Made by a program: the position numbers and the translations under genes
Part shown: one piece after another, positions 11,554 to 22,356 of the stretch
How the letters are laid out: each line of letters opens with the position of its first letter
Numbering within the stretch: position 1 is the stretch's first letter
Notes under the pieces: generated by a model
Told to the model about the DNA's origin: nothing
Database searches by the model: none
What the model saw: the letters and a program-made list of their open reading frames with translations, nothing else
Assembly (NCBI GenBank): GCA_021018815.1
Contig: JAITYX010000049.1
Location: 3,286,001 to 3,350,000, forward strand
Reading direction: 5' to 3'
Length of the DNA: 64,000 nt
From: Talinum fruticosum
Taxonomy: Eukaryota; Streptophyta; Magnoliopsida; Caryophyllales; Talinaceae

Positions 11554-12710
11554 TTTTTTTAATTATTAGTTATTGATTAATGAAAATCATATCATGATTA
11601 CCTATCTTTTATCTAATGAACATAATATATAATCATTATGTATTGAACATATTTTTGGTAAACATAAATTTCTTTAATTATTTCTATATTTTACTTGTAC
11701 TAATTAATTTCATAATCAAACTAACCTTACCTATTATGTATAAATCAACTCACACAAATAATATTCATAATAACATTATTCTAAAATTTACAACTATAAC
11801 ATACGAAGATAATTTTACTTCTAATTTCACACGATTAAACACAATCTATTTTTAAGTTGTCAAAAATCTAAAAACATATAAATAATTCGTAAACAATTGC
11901 ACAATTGCACATAAATCACAAACGTATGCATATAAATCATAAACGTAAATCACAATTACACAATTAAGCACAAACAAAAAATTTTCTTTCAATTTCAACA
12001 ATTTCTTTCAACAAATTTCAACTTATATACCAAAAATAACACAACTTTTATACATAAATCACATAATTCCACATTTTCTACTACAAATTGAATCACAATA
12101 AACGTTAATTTGCATCAAATTATCTAAAATCATGAATTTTTATGTTCAACTAATAAAACCCTAAATCCAAATGAGAGAACACTACCTTCATAGAGTTGAA
12201 TTGGGGGTGGTGGCCGGTGGACCGGAGTGGCAGCCTCTCCCTTGAGCTTTCCTCCCCTTCCTTCACGGTGAGCTCTCCTCTCCCTTGAGTTCCCTTTCAC
12301 GGCGGCAACCGAGGGCGGAGGTAGACGGTCCGCAAGAGGCCAGCGGTCATCACACTTCGAACTCACTCGCTCCTTTTGGCACTCCGTCTCTATCAAATTA
12401 ACTCCAGATTTGTCTTTCTCACAGATCCGGTAATTTAAATGTAGGCAGCGACGGACCAGCGACTGCATCGTCCGTCGCTAATTAAAAATTTAATTTTTAA
12501 AAAATTTTTTTTTCCTTTTGGGCCAAATCTGGAAAAAATTTATTAAGTGCAGCTACGGATCGGTGACGAATGGTCTGTCGCTATTTCCGGAATTAGCAAC
12601 GGAATACTCGTTACGTTGCTACCCGACACATGTCATACAATTTGTCGGTTTGCATGCGTTAATTGGCGACGAAACGTTTTCCGTCGCAAAATAACAGTTT
12701 TGTAGTAGTG
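11554..12710. other. CACTA 2 5' leader and right subterminal repeats
   Basis: 11554-12120 is very AT-rich with no coding signal. 12130-12470 is GC-richer (a - strand open frame with Arg/Gly-rich low complexity, not recognised, probably leader). 12430-12710 has the subterminal words GCGACGGA, TCCGTCGC and GGCGACGAAACG, ending in TTTTGTAGTAGTG. Confidence 0.6.
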
Positions 12711-12914
12711 CTAACAGCTGAATTAAAGTTTACCCGAAACCCGAATTTGACAAAAACCAAACCTAACCCAAAATTTCTTACTAAGTGGTCTCTTTTTGCA
12801 AGATAATATTGGACCAAATATTAATTGACTCGAACTTGACGTAATTTAAAAATTACCCGACCCAAATGGAAATCAAAGAAAATGTAATCCCTTTGCACCT
12901 CTAATCTTAAGACT

Positions 12915-13300
12915 AAATGGGTGTTTGGCCTAGATTTTAAAACTGATTTTGAATTTTAAAAAGTGAAGTTAGGCCAAACACTAGTTTTTAAAAAAATTAA
13001 AACTATTTTTAAAAAACGATTTTGGAAAATAAAAACTCGCTGAAAACGAAACTAATTTTTAAAAATTTCGTAATAACCACCAAGAATCTCATTCTTTCTC
13101 TATCTCTCCTATCTTTATACGTTATTTTAATTTTTCTCTCTCTCTCTCTCTCTCATTTTATTTTATCTCTATCTTTCTATAAATTTTATCCAACCAAATT
13201 AATTATTTGAAAAACACTTATATAAAATTTAGGCCAAACACTTCAAATTTTTCTTTAAAAATAATTTTCAAAAAATACTTTTTAAAAACAAAAATAAGTT
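12915..13300. repeat. MITE-like repeat with GTGTTTGGCC / GGCCAAACAC words
   Basis: GGGTGTTTGGCCTAGATTTT near 12918 and TTTAGGCCAAACACTT near 13230 are inverted relative to each other, and a further inverted copy lies at about 12972. A CT microsatellite (13135-13154) sits between. The exact ends are unclear. Confidence 0.4.
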
Positions 13301-14254
13301 TTTAATAAGATGTCAACTTGCTAATTGTTATCTTAGCAAGAAAATGGCAGTAGTAAAGATATGAACTGATCTTAAGAAACCTGATCCCTCTTTATTTGTT
13401 CTCTGGGTTTCTTTCTCTTGCTTTCCCTTTTTTCTTGGGGGAGGGGTTGGGAGGAGTAGAGCTCTAACCACTGGAGTACCCCTTTAACCTTAGCTTGACA
13501 CTACAATGTTATGATAAGATGAATATATATAAATTATAAAAAAAAAAAAAAGAAAGACTGACAAAAAATGCTATTATGGTTACAAGGAACACTGAAACAT
13601 GCTGCAATTTAGCTTCCAAATTATGGGAGTAGAGCACCCCTGAATTCGCTCACGCTGCCAAGGATGTTCTTCAGGTTTTTCTTTTCTTTTAAATTTGATT
13701 TGATTTGTCTCCGATCTCTTAATTTCAAGTCCTAAGAAGTTTTTGTGCTTGATATGTAGAACTTTATTTTTGATGGGGAGTTCAAGTTTATTTTGCATAC
13801 GGAAATGGCAAAGAAGAACCTTTTTATCTAACTAGGTTAGTTAAAGTGTGTTCTGCAAATCATATAGTCTAACATTCAATAAAATTATATGTTTCAGATA
13901 CAAGATACAAAATTCATGTTGGAGATTTCAGACTTGAAGCGAAGAAGGAACAAGTTTTGAAGATGAAGGATTCTTTTTATTATTTCTTTCTTAGAATAAC
14001 TGTAGTGTAGTATTGTTAAATAGGAAGACATTATGGAATGATTTTGTGTTTTCTTTCATATGTTAGGAAGTTTGAACAGAGGTATTATTTTTCTCATAGA
14101 ATTCTAGTGATTTTTGCTTGTATGGTGTTTATATTAGTGACATATCATTTTCTTATTAAATTTAGTTGGTTTAATGAGTTATTAATGTATTATTATAAAT
14201 GTAAGTTCAGTTCGCTACATAATTGCCAATGACAAATACCAAGATGTAATTGAA

Positions 14255-14258
<4 letters not shown>

Positions 14259-14303
<45 letters not shown>
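14259..14303. repeat. (AAT)n microsatellite
   Basis: About 15 uninterrupted AAT units in the right part of CACTA 1. Confidence 0.9.
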
Positions 14304-14632
14304 TGTTAAATTGATATAGTATATATTTAAATTGAAATCAAAATATAGTAGTAGCAATATAATTTGCTACTAATATAATTCTTTTGTAGCAAATACTGAT
14401 TTTGTGATAAATATATTTTGCTATTTTGATAGGCTATAGTAGCAAGTTACTATTTGCCACAAAAACTTAATATTTGTGGCAATTGTAAATTTGCAACAAA
14501 AGGCTTTTGTAACGGATTTTCTATGCTAACTTTGTGGCAATTTTTGAAATTGCCACAAAATGGATATTATGGCAAAATAATCATATCTTGTGGAAAATTT
14601 GCTCGCCAGAAAAGGCAAATTTTCTTGTAGTA

Positions 14633-15425
14633 TGTTCGGTTGCTTTTAATTCTCCTTGCATGTTACTTGCTTGTTTGTTTTACATTATTTTAATTCACTA
14701 CTCGAACTAGTAATGGTCGTCTTCGGATGGGCGAAATAAAAGGGTTTGTCCCTACGTTCCGTACCCTTGCCCCCGAATCCGATTCTCGGTTCAAAGACCG
14801 ATGGAGTCATTTTTAACCTCTTTTAGACTTAGTTTTTCCCATACTAAGATTGGAAGAGCAAGCTTTTATTTTTGTTAGTTTTTCTTTCCTAAAACCGACT
14901 CGCGACTCCTCTTTTGTTTTATTTCTATGGCATTGCATCTCGGCTTTTCTCGTTATAGGATGAAAGAAAGAAGGGATTCTGGATATGCCAGCCATGCCGA
15001 AGCTGAGGCTGAATTACTTCAGCCACGGCCACTAGCCGACGCTGCTCACTATACGACGTTGATTCCGGCTGACGCCGGACAGCCGATGGGTGAGGCTTCG
15101 GTTCGGACCGGTGTTTTCACACTCATCCGGCCCTAAAGCCTCACAGATGAAACAAAAAGCCTAATTTTATTTATTTTCTGGTTAAGAAATAATATCTCGG
15201 GACTTCTCAAAATAATTACTAAAATAAAACAATTAATAAAACCACCATTCAAACTTTGCTTAATTCGCTTTAAATCGGATTTAATAAAATGCAGAAATCT
15301 TAATAAAAGGTTCATCCCCACATTCCAAAATCGACTTTCAAAACCATCTTCAAAATCTATCTTTAAAAAGAGACCCTACACAAGTGGGGAAGCTCAGTGG
15401 GCCCCGATCGGTCATGGCTCCCACA
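14633..15425 (+). repeat. 3' part of left LTR of gypsy E
   Basis: This resumes the LTR interrupted at 1054 and ends CCACA at 15425, followed by the GTGGCGACTC primer-binding-like motif. It contains an unusually GC-rich patch (14985-15135). The matching part of the right LTR is absent from the window, so this half is assigned by position and terminus rather than by alignment. Confidence 0.6.
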
Positions 15426-15959
15426 GTGGCGACTCTAGTAGGGATAAATCATTTATTAAGAGGGTGAAACTTGAAAATTTAAGTAGTGTGTTTTTAGTGA
15501 TGTGCTTGCATTAGACATCCTGCATTTAACAACTTTTGAACTAGTTTAAATACAATTTTGGACCACTAGGAAAACTTTATGTACTCCTTGCTTACCTTTT
15601 CTAGAAAGAGGCTCCCACCGGTTCCTTGAGGCGGGCCAACTAGGTTTGATTGCCCGAGGAAACGGTACGTCCTCTCTCGTAGCATGCACTCTTGGGCTAA
15701 ACCCTTTGGTTCACAAAGAGGCAATGAGAATTTTGGTTGGCATCCTTATCCGTGCAACCCATGCAGGACCAAATTCTCGGATTATGTGTTACCATGTATC
15801 CAAACTCTTAACTCTTTGACCATAAAACTTTTGGACTATTAGGTCACCTTGTCTTCATTTGCATGCTTGAATGAGTGTGTGTGTTTTATATAGGTGAGGA
15901 GCGCTGAATAATACTTGCAAGTGTGCAAAAATAAAAATAAAACTGTTTGAGTCGATCCA

Positions 15960-16720
15960 ATTATGTGCATTTTAGCCAAAAAGTCCAAAATTACATTCCC
16001 TTTTAGGTCGGTCTATTCATTCCGTATTTGCATTAGCCAAAATAAATCTCAATGAAGATGTGTCTGCATTTTATTTTTGCATTAGCCAAAATAAAAATCA
16101 TCCCTCTTAAGGTGACTCTGTATTTCATTTTTCCTTTAGCGAAAATAAATTTCATCTCAATTAAGGTGAGTCCACATTTCATTTTTGCATTAGCCAAAAT
16201 AAATTTCATTTCAATTAAGTTGAGTCCGTATTTTTGCATTAATCAAAATAAATTTCATCCCAATTAGGGTGAGTCCATTCATTTTGAATTAGCCAAAATA
16301 AATTTCATCTCAGAATAGGTGAGTCCAATCTTGCATTTTATTTTGCATTAGTCCAATTCAAATTTCATCTCAGAATAGGTGAGTCCAATCTCGCATTTTA
16401 TTTTGCATTAGCCAAGTCAAATTTCATCTCAATTAAGGTGAGTCCATCCATTTTATTTTTGCATTAGCCAATTTAAAATCCATCTCAAAGTAGATGAGTC
16501 CGTTCATTTCATATTCACATTAACCACAATTAAATTCATCTCTAATTAGGAGAGTCTTTCATTTGCATTAGCCAAACAAAAATTCATCTCATATTAGGTG
16601 AGTCTGCTTTGCATTTTCATTTCTCATTTAGCCAAAACAAATTCATATTCCATTAGGAATGATCATCTATGAATTTCAATTCCGCACTCGCCAAATCATA
16701 GAATCATCCTAGATTAAGTC
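15960..16720 (+). repeat. Degenerate tandem repeat in gypsy E leader (unit about 50-75 bp)
   Basis: About a dozen copies of a unit built from TTTGCATTAGCC, AAAATAAATTTCATCTC and TTAGGTGAGTCC follow each other. Neighbouring copies near 16300-16430 are almost identical, and the outer ones are more diverged. The open frames on both strands here (16033-16267) arise from the repeat and are not genes. Tandem arrays in the untranslated leader are known in several plant gypsy lineages. Confidence 0.85.
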
Positions 16721-16829
16721 ATAAGCATTGTTGCATTCCATTCCATTTGTTTTGCATCCCTTTATGTGCATCCTTGTAAAAGAGCATATCATTTTCTTTT
16801 CTCCTTCGGGTCAAACACTTGAGCCCCAT

Positions 16830-18803
16830 CTCCCCTAGATTGGCCCCAGTTGTACTACAAAGTTTATTCAGTGACATTAGCAAGATGGATACTTTTTAGC
16901 ATGTAACTAAAAAAAAGAGCATATAACTCTTACCCCTTGCCAATTCCTAGGGAAGGGATGCCCAACACATTCCTCTTCCGAGATTTTAGGAATCCTTCCA
17001 AAATGAGGAGGTCCCCCGAGGAGAGTAACATCCACATCGAGACTTGGGATACGGATATCCGCAGGAGTGAGCTACCAAAACATGAAGATTAGAAATTTCT
17101 AGGCAAGAAATTCAAGTTATAAAGACAAAGTTGAGAACTTACCAATTGGGTCATGATTCGTGCTCCATAATGGTCGTACAATGTGTTCGAGTTTAAGAAT
17201 GAAGTAAAACGATACCCTACCATAGCCGCCGGTTGCTCATTCGGATGGAGGGAACGAAAGTAGAACATGGTCGGAGGTGGATCGACCGGAATGAATGGAG
17301 GCCACGTGTTGGCCCAAATTTAAGGAGTGGCTCTCTCCCTAAGATACAATCAAAATCTAAAAGGACCTTCAAACAAGATCTTTCTTTCACTCGATTCTCC
17401 TGCCACAAGGACACTTTGAGGAGGTTGGAGTTGGACCTAAGGATGTAAGTTGGCCTATATCCAAGCATTATCAAGAAATCAGCTAGCAAGAATGAAAGGC
17501 AACAAGAAAACGAATGAAAAACAGTGAATATGCAGGGCTGGAGTCCACCACAGGAGGCTCCACAGGCCGTGGCATAGGCTGTGGGCGGGGTCAGAGAGCT
17601 AAAAGTGTGGTAAAAGGTTCTCTTAAGCATATCTTGAAGCGAATTTTAAGAATAGAAGCAACATATCGAGTTCATATGGCTGAGGGATGATCTTAAGAAG
17701 ACTATCCCATGGATCTTAGGACGTTGAAGATAGACTTTAACCTATGATACGGGTCGATTTGTTGAATCATGAGAGAGATGTGGGAAATATTCGTACAACC
17801 ACGACTACATTTTGACAAATCAAGGATTTTTATACATACAAGATAAAAAAGTGTATATATTAGTGAAGAATAGAACTTGAGCATACTTGAATAATCTTCC
17901 ATAAGCCACTCAAAGGTAGATAATTGGTGGAGTCCTGCTCCGATTTTATATGCCGCACACCGAGTGTGGAGACTCCTAATGAGGCAAGTGTTTGCGGGAG
18001 CACCCCAATTAAGGTCCTTTATTTGATGAGTTCTAATAAGTTCACCAAATAGTGAACATGAACCTTAGCAGCCTGGTCAGAAAAGAGGATCTTACTAAAG
18101 AGAAGAGCAAGCACGATTCGGATTGTTGTTGGTGAGAGTGTTGAGGCCAGAAAATAATGTCCTCAAAAGCCTAAAAAGGACAAGTATACTTAAAGTGATT
18201 GTCATGAGGAAATTTATCAACTACAGGACCAAAGAGGTAATGGAGGTAGTCACGATTTTTGTACAAATTCTAGTCATAAGTTAATGGTTCTCCCGAAAAT
18301 CCCAAACCGGATAAAACAGCAAAATCGAAAGGAATTATGGTCATTTGACCAAAAGGAAGGTGAAACGTGTTGGTGGTATCCCAAAAGCGCTCACTAATGG
18401 CCCTAATGGGATCCCTCTCCCTTTTATCAGTGAGATGACATAAAGCAAAGTAAAGAGATCCAAACCCCGCATTATATATGACATCCTCAAGAGGAGAGTT
18501 CATCCTCCCGCACATCTCCATGAATTTGGGAATGACTCCACTACTTCGAATCGAGCCTTTTTGCAAGACAAAATCCAACAAGATTTGGTTAAAGAGTTAC
18601 TCTACATGAGCAAATGAAGAAGTTTAAGCCAATTAGCTTACCGAAGGGGAAATAGCCAGCGAGGAAACCTGATTTTCAGCCTCAACTAAAAGGTCACTTG
18701 GATTCTATTCACTTTGGGGACGCCATTCTCACTCGAAGAAAGAGTCTTGAGTAAGCTTCTCTGCTCTAGTTCTTCTAGCAGGATGAGCTTTTCTTCAAGA
18801 CAT
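16830..18803 (-). pseudogene. Plant mobile domain (PMD, aminotransferase-like) gene remnant, antisense inside gypsy E
   Basis: On the - strand, 18581-18270 encodes a PMD signature: FWDTTNTFHLPFGQMTIIPFDF then LSGLGFSGEPL. Further downstream, near 17220-17145, another frame gives VGYRFTSFLNSNTLYDHY followed by GARIMTQL, also usual for PMD genes of transposon type, and a GTAAGT donor follows. The first ATG (18803) is followed within three codons by a stop, and several more stops and frame changes occur, so the copy is dead. PMD proteins occur as host genes (the MAIL family) and as passengers of plant retroelements. Here the gene runs against the LTR direction. Confidence 0.6.
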
Positions 18804-18923
18804 TTTGAAGATAAGAGAATTTTTAGAACCAACTAGTTTTCAAGAAGAAGCAAAGCAAGAAAACACAAGAGGATAGCAAGAGTAAGAAGAAGAATAAGTG
18901 TGCAAAATGAAACACACCTTACA

Positions 18924-18935
18924 CCTCTTTTTATA
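18924..18935 (-). promoter_or_regulatory. TATA box candidate of the PMD gene
   Basis: TATAAAAAGAGG on the - strand, about 120 bp upstream of the first ATG of the PMD remnant. It suggests the antisense gene had its own promoter. Confidence 0.35.
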
Positions 18936-19286
18936 GGCAAATTCGGTCAAGACATCCAACCACATAAGACAAGGGTCAAGCAAGTAGTAGGGAACCAAGA
19001 GAATCCGGTAGGGCATGCTGTGGGCCATGCCTACCAAAGGCTAACCAGCGCCGGCCACAACGACTTGAGAAGTCCAATTGGCGATAGCCTTTGCAGCCTA
19101 GCCCACCTCCCGAGCCTATGTAGCTTTGTCTAACCTAGACATGTGACCTTTGTCCCCTTGTGCATGCAAGTGGGAATTTTGGGCCCACTAATTAGCTTTT
19201 CCGGAACTGTTTTACCAATCCATTTTCGGGTGAATTACTTAGGTAAAACACTGAACTTTTGTCAATTCAATTATACACTAACAAAT

Positions 19287-20544
19287 TGTCGACACCTAAA
19301 AAGTGTCTTCCTTTTCTCTGTTTTTTATTTGTTGGCCCGATGATGATAATCCCAAGTCCTATTTGTGGATTTGGATCACGGTCGAATTTGATTGGTGCAA
19401 TGGAAGCCAGTAAACCACAAAGAACCCCCAACACGAGATAAATAGCCTTTTGTCTTAGATCGATCCACAAATCCCCTTTTCTTTCGGACGATCCAATACC
19501 GGGCCAAGCCTTCGGAGACAACGGAGTTCGGTGCCGTGTACCAGGAAATTCCAGGCTCGGAATACCGCATTTTAGTTCGAGTACAACCGGACAAAGAGCT
19601 GAAGGCCTCAAGATAGCATTAGACGCATTTCATGATCACGAGAATCAAAGTGTTGTGTTTAAGCCCCAAGATAGTCCACCCGAGACTAAGAGTCCACAAT
19701 CTCCTTGAGAAGCCCAACATGGCCGGCTTTTGCCTTTTAGAAACCATAAATGAAACGTTGTGTTTTGGCTAAGGAATCCCGAGACAACACGCTAGGGCAC
19801 AAAACCCTAAAAAGCCCAACATGGTCGGCGCCTTCTACCCTGCATTTTGTCGCCACATTCCAGCTTGCGGACTCCGAGGTAGCACACTAGGGCATGAAAC
19901 CCTAGGTAACATCGGTTAGCCGGCGCCTGCCTCCCTCCATTTATTTGGTTACGCGCAGTTCTATCCTTTACTTTATCTCGGTCTTATCACTTTGATCTTG
20001 GCTTGGTTTTTGCTACTTGCTTTGGACGACTGGGTGAGACATAACCTAGGTCATTGCTTGACCTAACGTCTCCTTATAAATAGAAAGCCTTGGCTCTCAT
20101 TCCCATTCAGCTTCCTGCCTTAGCCTCACGCTGTTGAAACTCACCTAAGAGCTACTGAATATTCTCATCCGTATTATGATCTCTTGGTCCCTTTTCAGCC
20201 ATTCCTTCCCTACTTCCATCATACTTCCTACATCTGATCCCTAAACTCCATCATTCATCATTCTATCTACTCACCTCCACAAAATACTCACAAATAGCCC
20301 CTTCAATTCACCACTGTCGCATCAAGAGGTCGAGATCCGAGATCCGGATCAGCGAGTGGGACAACCTAAGGGCACGGATTCAATCCCGACAACGATTTAT
20401 TTTATTTTTATGCTTTCTTTTATTGCTTTACATATTGTTAATGCAAGATGTATCGTTTTTAATTCCTCCCCTCTCGATGTAATCTCTTTATTTTTCGCTT
20501 TTCTTTCGCTTGGCCCTTTCTTTCTTTACCGCTTTATTTACATG
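19287..20544 (+). repeat. Right LTR of gypsy E (3' truncated)
   Basis: Starts TGTCGACACC and is collinear with 1-1054 from 19454 on. It carries the TATAAATA box at 20075-20082. The match ends near 20544, shortly before the copia LTR that starts at 20578; the R-U5 half is missing here. Confidence 0.7.
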
Positions 20545-20577
20545 AACCAAAGGCGAGATCTTTCTCTTTTTCTTCTT

Positions 20578-21357
20578 TGAAGGTTTGCTCATAAAGAGTC
20601 TAAGTCACCCTAGAGGGGCTGAATAGGGTGATGAAGAAATATAAATAGTTTTTGCAACAAATCAACTAAATAGCAGATTTCGAGTCTAGATTGGACTCGG
20701 AAAAGTGATAACACAGATTTACGTGGAAACCTTCCCGGGACAGAAAAACACGAACAATGCTAATCCAAGTACCAAGTCAAATCCACTACTTTGAATCCAT
20801 AAAATACAAGGATCGGCTCTACCGAATTGCTCCCTTAAACAATTCCTTACAATGTTTTCCTAGACTAAGAAGTTACCTTATCGTATCTAGTACTTCCTGA
20901 CCGAGGTAACCTTTACAATCGGGGACAACCGAGCTGAGTTAACCCTTACAACTCAATCAAGGGACCTTACTCGAAAGTAAGAAAAGAATGTGACTGATTA
21001 CAAGACTTTCTTTACAACTCGGAAAATATTAAATATATACTTGGAGTTGTAAATAAAAGATTGAATAAGAGTGACAACAATTATTAGTTCAAGTAATGTG
21101 TTCAGCAATATATTCAGCAATCTTCTAGTCTTGTGAGGTGGCTTTTATTTATATCCAACCAGGCAGAGTGAGCGTTGAGTGTTGGCTCCGGACGAAGTCT
21201 ACAATGGCTCTTCTAAGTCACTTAGAAAAGATCCGTTGGGATGTGAATGCTGTGAAATGACTCTTGGCTCTAAAAGATAGTCTAATCACTAGGTGGTGAC
21301 TGAAAGTTGTGGTGGAAACAATCGTTAAGCCTAAAGTTGGAGTTTTCCAATTTTGGA
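20578..21357 (-). repeat. Truncated copia LTR (R-U5 part) of copy B
   Basis: Collinear with 22357-23140 of the full LTR, with TGAAGGTTTGCTC at the + strand left edge (the LTR's 3' end). It keeps the TATATAAATAAAAG-like promoter region (about 21148-21156) and stops at CAATTTTGGA, where gag sequence is fused. The U3 half is deleted. Confidence 0.85.
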
Positions 21358-22322
21358 GTCGTCCGAGTCATCTTCTTCGGATGAGTCGTCATCACACCAG
21401 GTATCCATCATAGCCTTCTTCTTTCTGTCCTTCTTTCTCCTTGGACAATCTTAGACTATGTGCTCCTTGCTAGCACATTTAAAGCAACCTGAGTTCTTAG
21501 ATAAGATAACTTTGAAGGACAAGAATATTTACCTTTTCTCGTCCTTCTTTTCTTGTAGAACTCATCTTTTGGCCTCTTTTTCCACTTCTTGTATTTCATC
21601 ATTCTTTTGAAGTCATGGGCTATGAGTGCCATAGGGTCCTCTTCCGATTCCGAGGAGCTCAAACTTTCATGTCTCGCTTTCTAAGGCCTTCAACGCAATA
21701 TTCGTTTTGGTGTCGACCTCTACATCCTCTTCCTCCGGATGAATCTCTTCTTCGGTAGACTTCTCGGAATCTTTCTAGACATTTCTTCATGAGAAATCAT
21801 TCTACCCAGAGATTTGAGATTATTGGTAATCTCGATGAACCGAACATACATCCGAGTTACGTTTTCTTCGGCTCCATCTTGAACAACTCATACTTATGAA
21901 GATATTGACTTTTCTTCGCCTGCTTCACTTGGCTTGTTCCTTCATAGGTGTTGACAAGTGTTTCGTGTCCCACACCTCTTTAGTTGGGTCACGAGCTGAG
22001 ACTCTGTTGTATTCTTTAGTGCTAATGGCATACATCGGTGTGTTCATAACTTTGAAATTCTTTACGAATTTCTCGGTCTCCTTAGTGGTGAACTCGGATT
22101 TGGCTTTAGGTACAAGAGTTGCATTCTCCGTCTTCACCAGAATGTAGTTGCCAGCTTGGATGTTGTTCCAAACATCTTCATCGTTGTCCATCGGAAATAT
22201 TCCATCATCTTTTTCCAATGGGCAAAGTTTGACCCTTTGAACTTCGGTGGTTTGGTGGATGATTTTCCTTCATCGAACTCTCCATTGTTCCGAGCCATCC
22301 GATCTTTATACCTTTGCATAGT
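21358..22322 (-). pseudogene. copia gag of copy B
   Basis: The - strand ATG at 22322 starts MQRYKDRMARNNGEFDEG and leads into PPKFKGSNFAHWKKMMEYF, the typical start of a copia (UBN2-type) gag. A frameshift near 22190 moves the sequence to the next frame (22218-21925, with TKEVWDT-like residues). 21662-21456 carries a Lys/Arg-rich segment and then a zinc knuckle CFKCASKEHIV.DCP with an in-frame stop. Gag would form the particle and bind RNA. At least three lesions are visible, and the region ends abruptly at the truncated LTR. Confidence 0.8.
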
Positions 22323-22339
22323 GAGATCCTCTTGAAAGG

Positions 22340-22356
22340 CTAGGCTCGATACCAAT
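22340..22356 (-). other. copia primer-binding site (tRNA-Met type)
   Basis: On the - strand, ATTGGTATCGAGCC follows the LTR end CCTTCA directly, close to the TGGTATCAGAGCC complement of initiator tRNA-Met. This fixes the LTR boundary and the direction of the gag part. Confidence 0.8.

Larger units (their letters stand above)
3965..12710 (-). mobile_element. CACTA DNA transposon 2, nested in CACTA 1
   Basis: The left end is TACTACTAGAAAAT and the right end, reverse complemented, is CACTACTACAAAACTG. Both ends carry arrays of the subterminal word GCGACGGAA or its complement (for example 3988-4045 and 12440-12690), the hallmark of CACTA transposase-binding regions. Coding remnants on the - strand match the plant Ptta/En-Spm (Transposase_24) type; no TNP2 gene is seen. 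A gypsy element of 5.0 kb sits in the coding part. The element proper is about 3.7 kb, so it is a deletion derivative or a TNPA-only element. The first base of the left end is T instead of C, and the target duplication is not clear. Confidence 0.8.
1055..14632. mobile_element. CACTA (En/Spm-like) DNA transposon 1, nested in gypsy E LTR
   Basis: The left end reads TACTAGAAAAAAAT. The reverse complement of the right end reads TACTACAAGAAAAT, so the two form imperfect CACTA-type terminal inverted repeats. Short subterminal motifs recur near both ends (the GCCTATAGTAGCAA region at about 1191 and 14431, and GCCACAAA/TTTGTGGC words). The outer flanks are the two halves of one gypsy LTR, so the insertion is well supported even though no clean 3-bp target duplication is visible. 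Without the second CACTA inside it, the element is about 4.8 kb. I see no transposase of its own. The interior has a CT-rich leader-like stretch, possible splice sites and long AT-rich spacers. It is probably non-autonomous. Confidence 0.7.
12711..14632. other. CACTA 1 right interior and right subterminal repeats
   Basis: 12711-13320 contains a smaller repeat whose ends share GTGTTTGGCC/GGCCAAACAC words (12918 onward and about 13230), as in hAT-like MITEs. 13370-14250 is unique-looking, with a plausible 3' splice site (TATATGTTTCAG, about 13890-13899) ahead of an A-rich exon-like stretch. 14259-14303 is an (AAT)n run. 14340-14632 has the subterminal TAGCAA/GCCACAAA words and the terminal TTTTCTTGTAGTA. 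Confidence 0.45.
1..20577 (+). mobile_element. Old Ty3/gypsy LTR retrotransposon E, host of nested insertions
   Basis: Two long direct repeats face the same way. The left LTR (window start to 1054, continuing 14633-15425) and the right LTR (19287 to about 20544) share the TATA region and the downstream CT-rich part. The right LTR begins TGTCGACACC. The left one ends ...CCACA and is followed by a primer-binding-like GTGGCGACTC at 15426, a pattern common in Tat/Ogre-type gypsy elements. The internal part (15426-19286) shows no gag or pol; instead it has a tandem repeat and an antisense PMD pseudogene, so E is non-autonomous or badly decayed. Its left LTR is split by a CACTA element, and its right LTR is cut off where copia sequence begins at 20578. 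The lineage assignment is inferred from termini only. Confidence 0.7.

Noticed and set aside
12130..12468. 112-codon - strand open frame, Arg/Gly/Pro-rich
   Set aside because: In the CACTA 2 leader, low complexity, no family recognised and no continuation into the coding part.
16033..16267. Open frames on both strands with repeated residues
   Set aside because: Produced by the tandem repeat in the gypsy E leader.
17217..17630. 137-codon - strand open frame as an independent gene
   Set aside because: Overlaps the decayed PMD gene in a different frame; the meaningful PMD text around 17145-17220 is not in this frame throughout.
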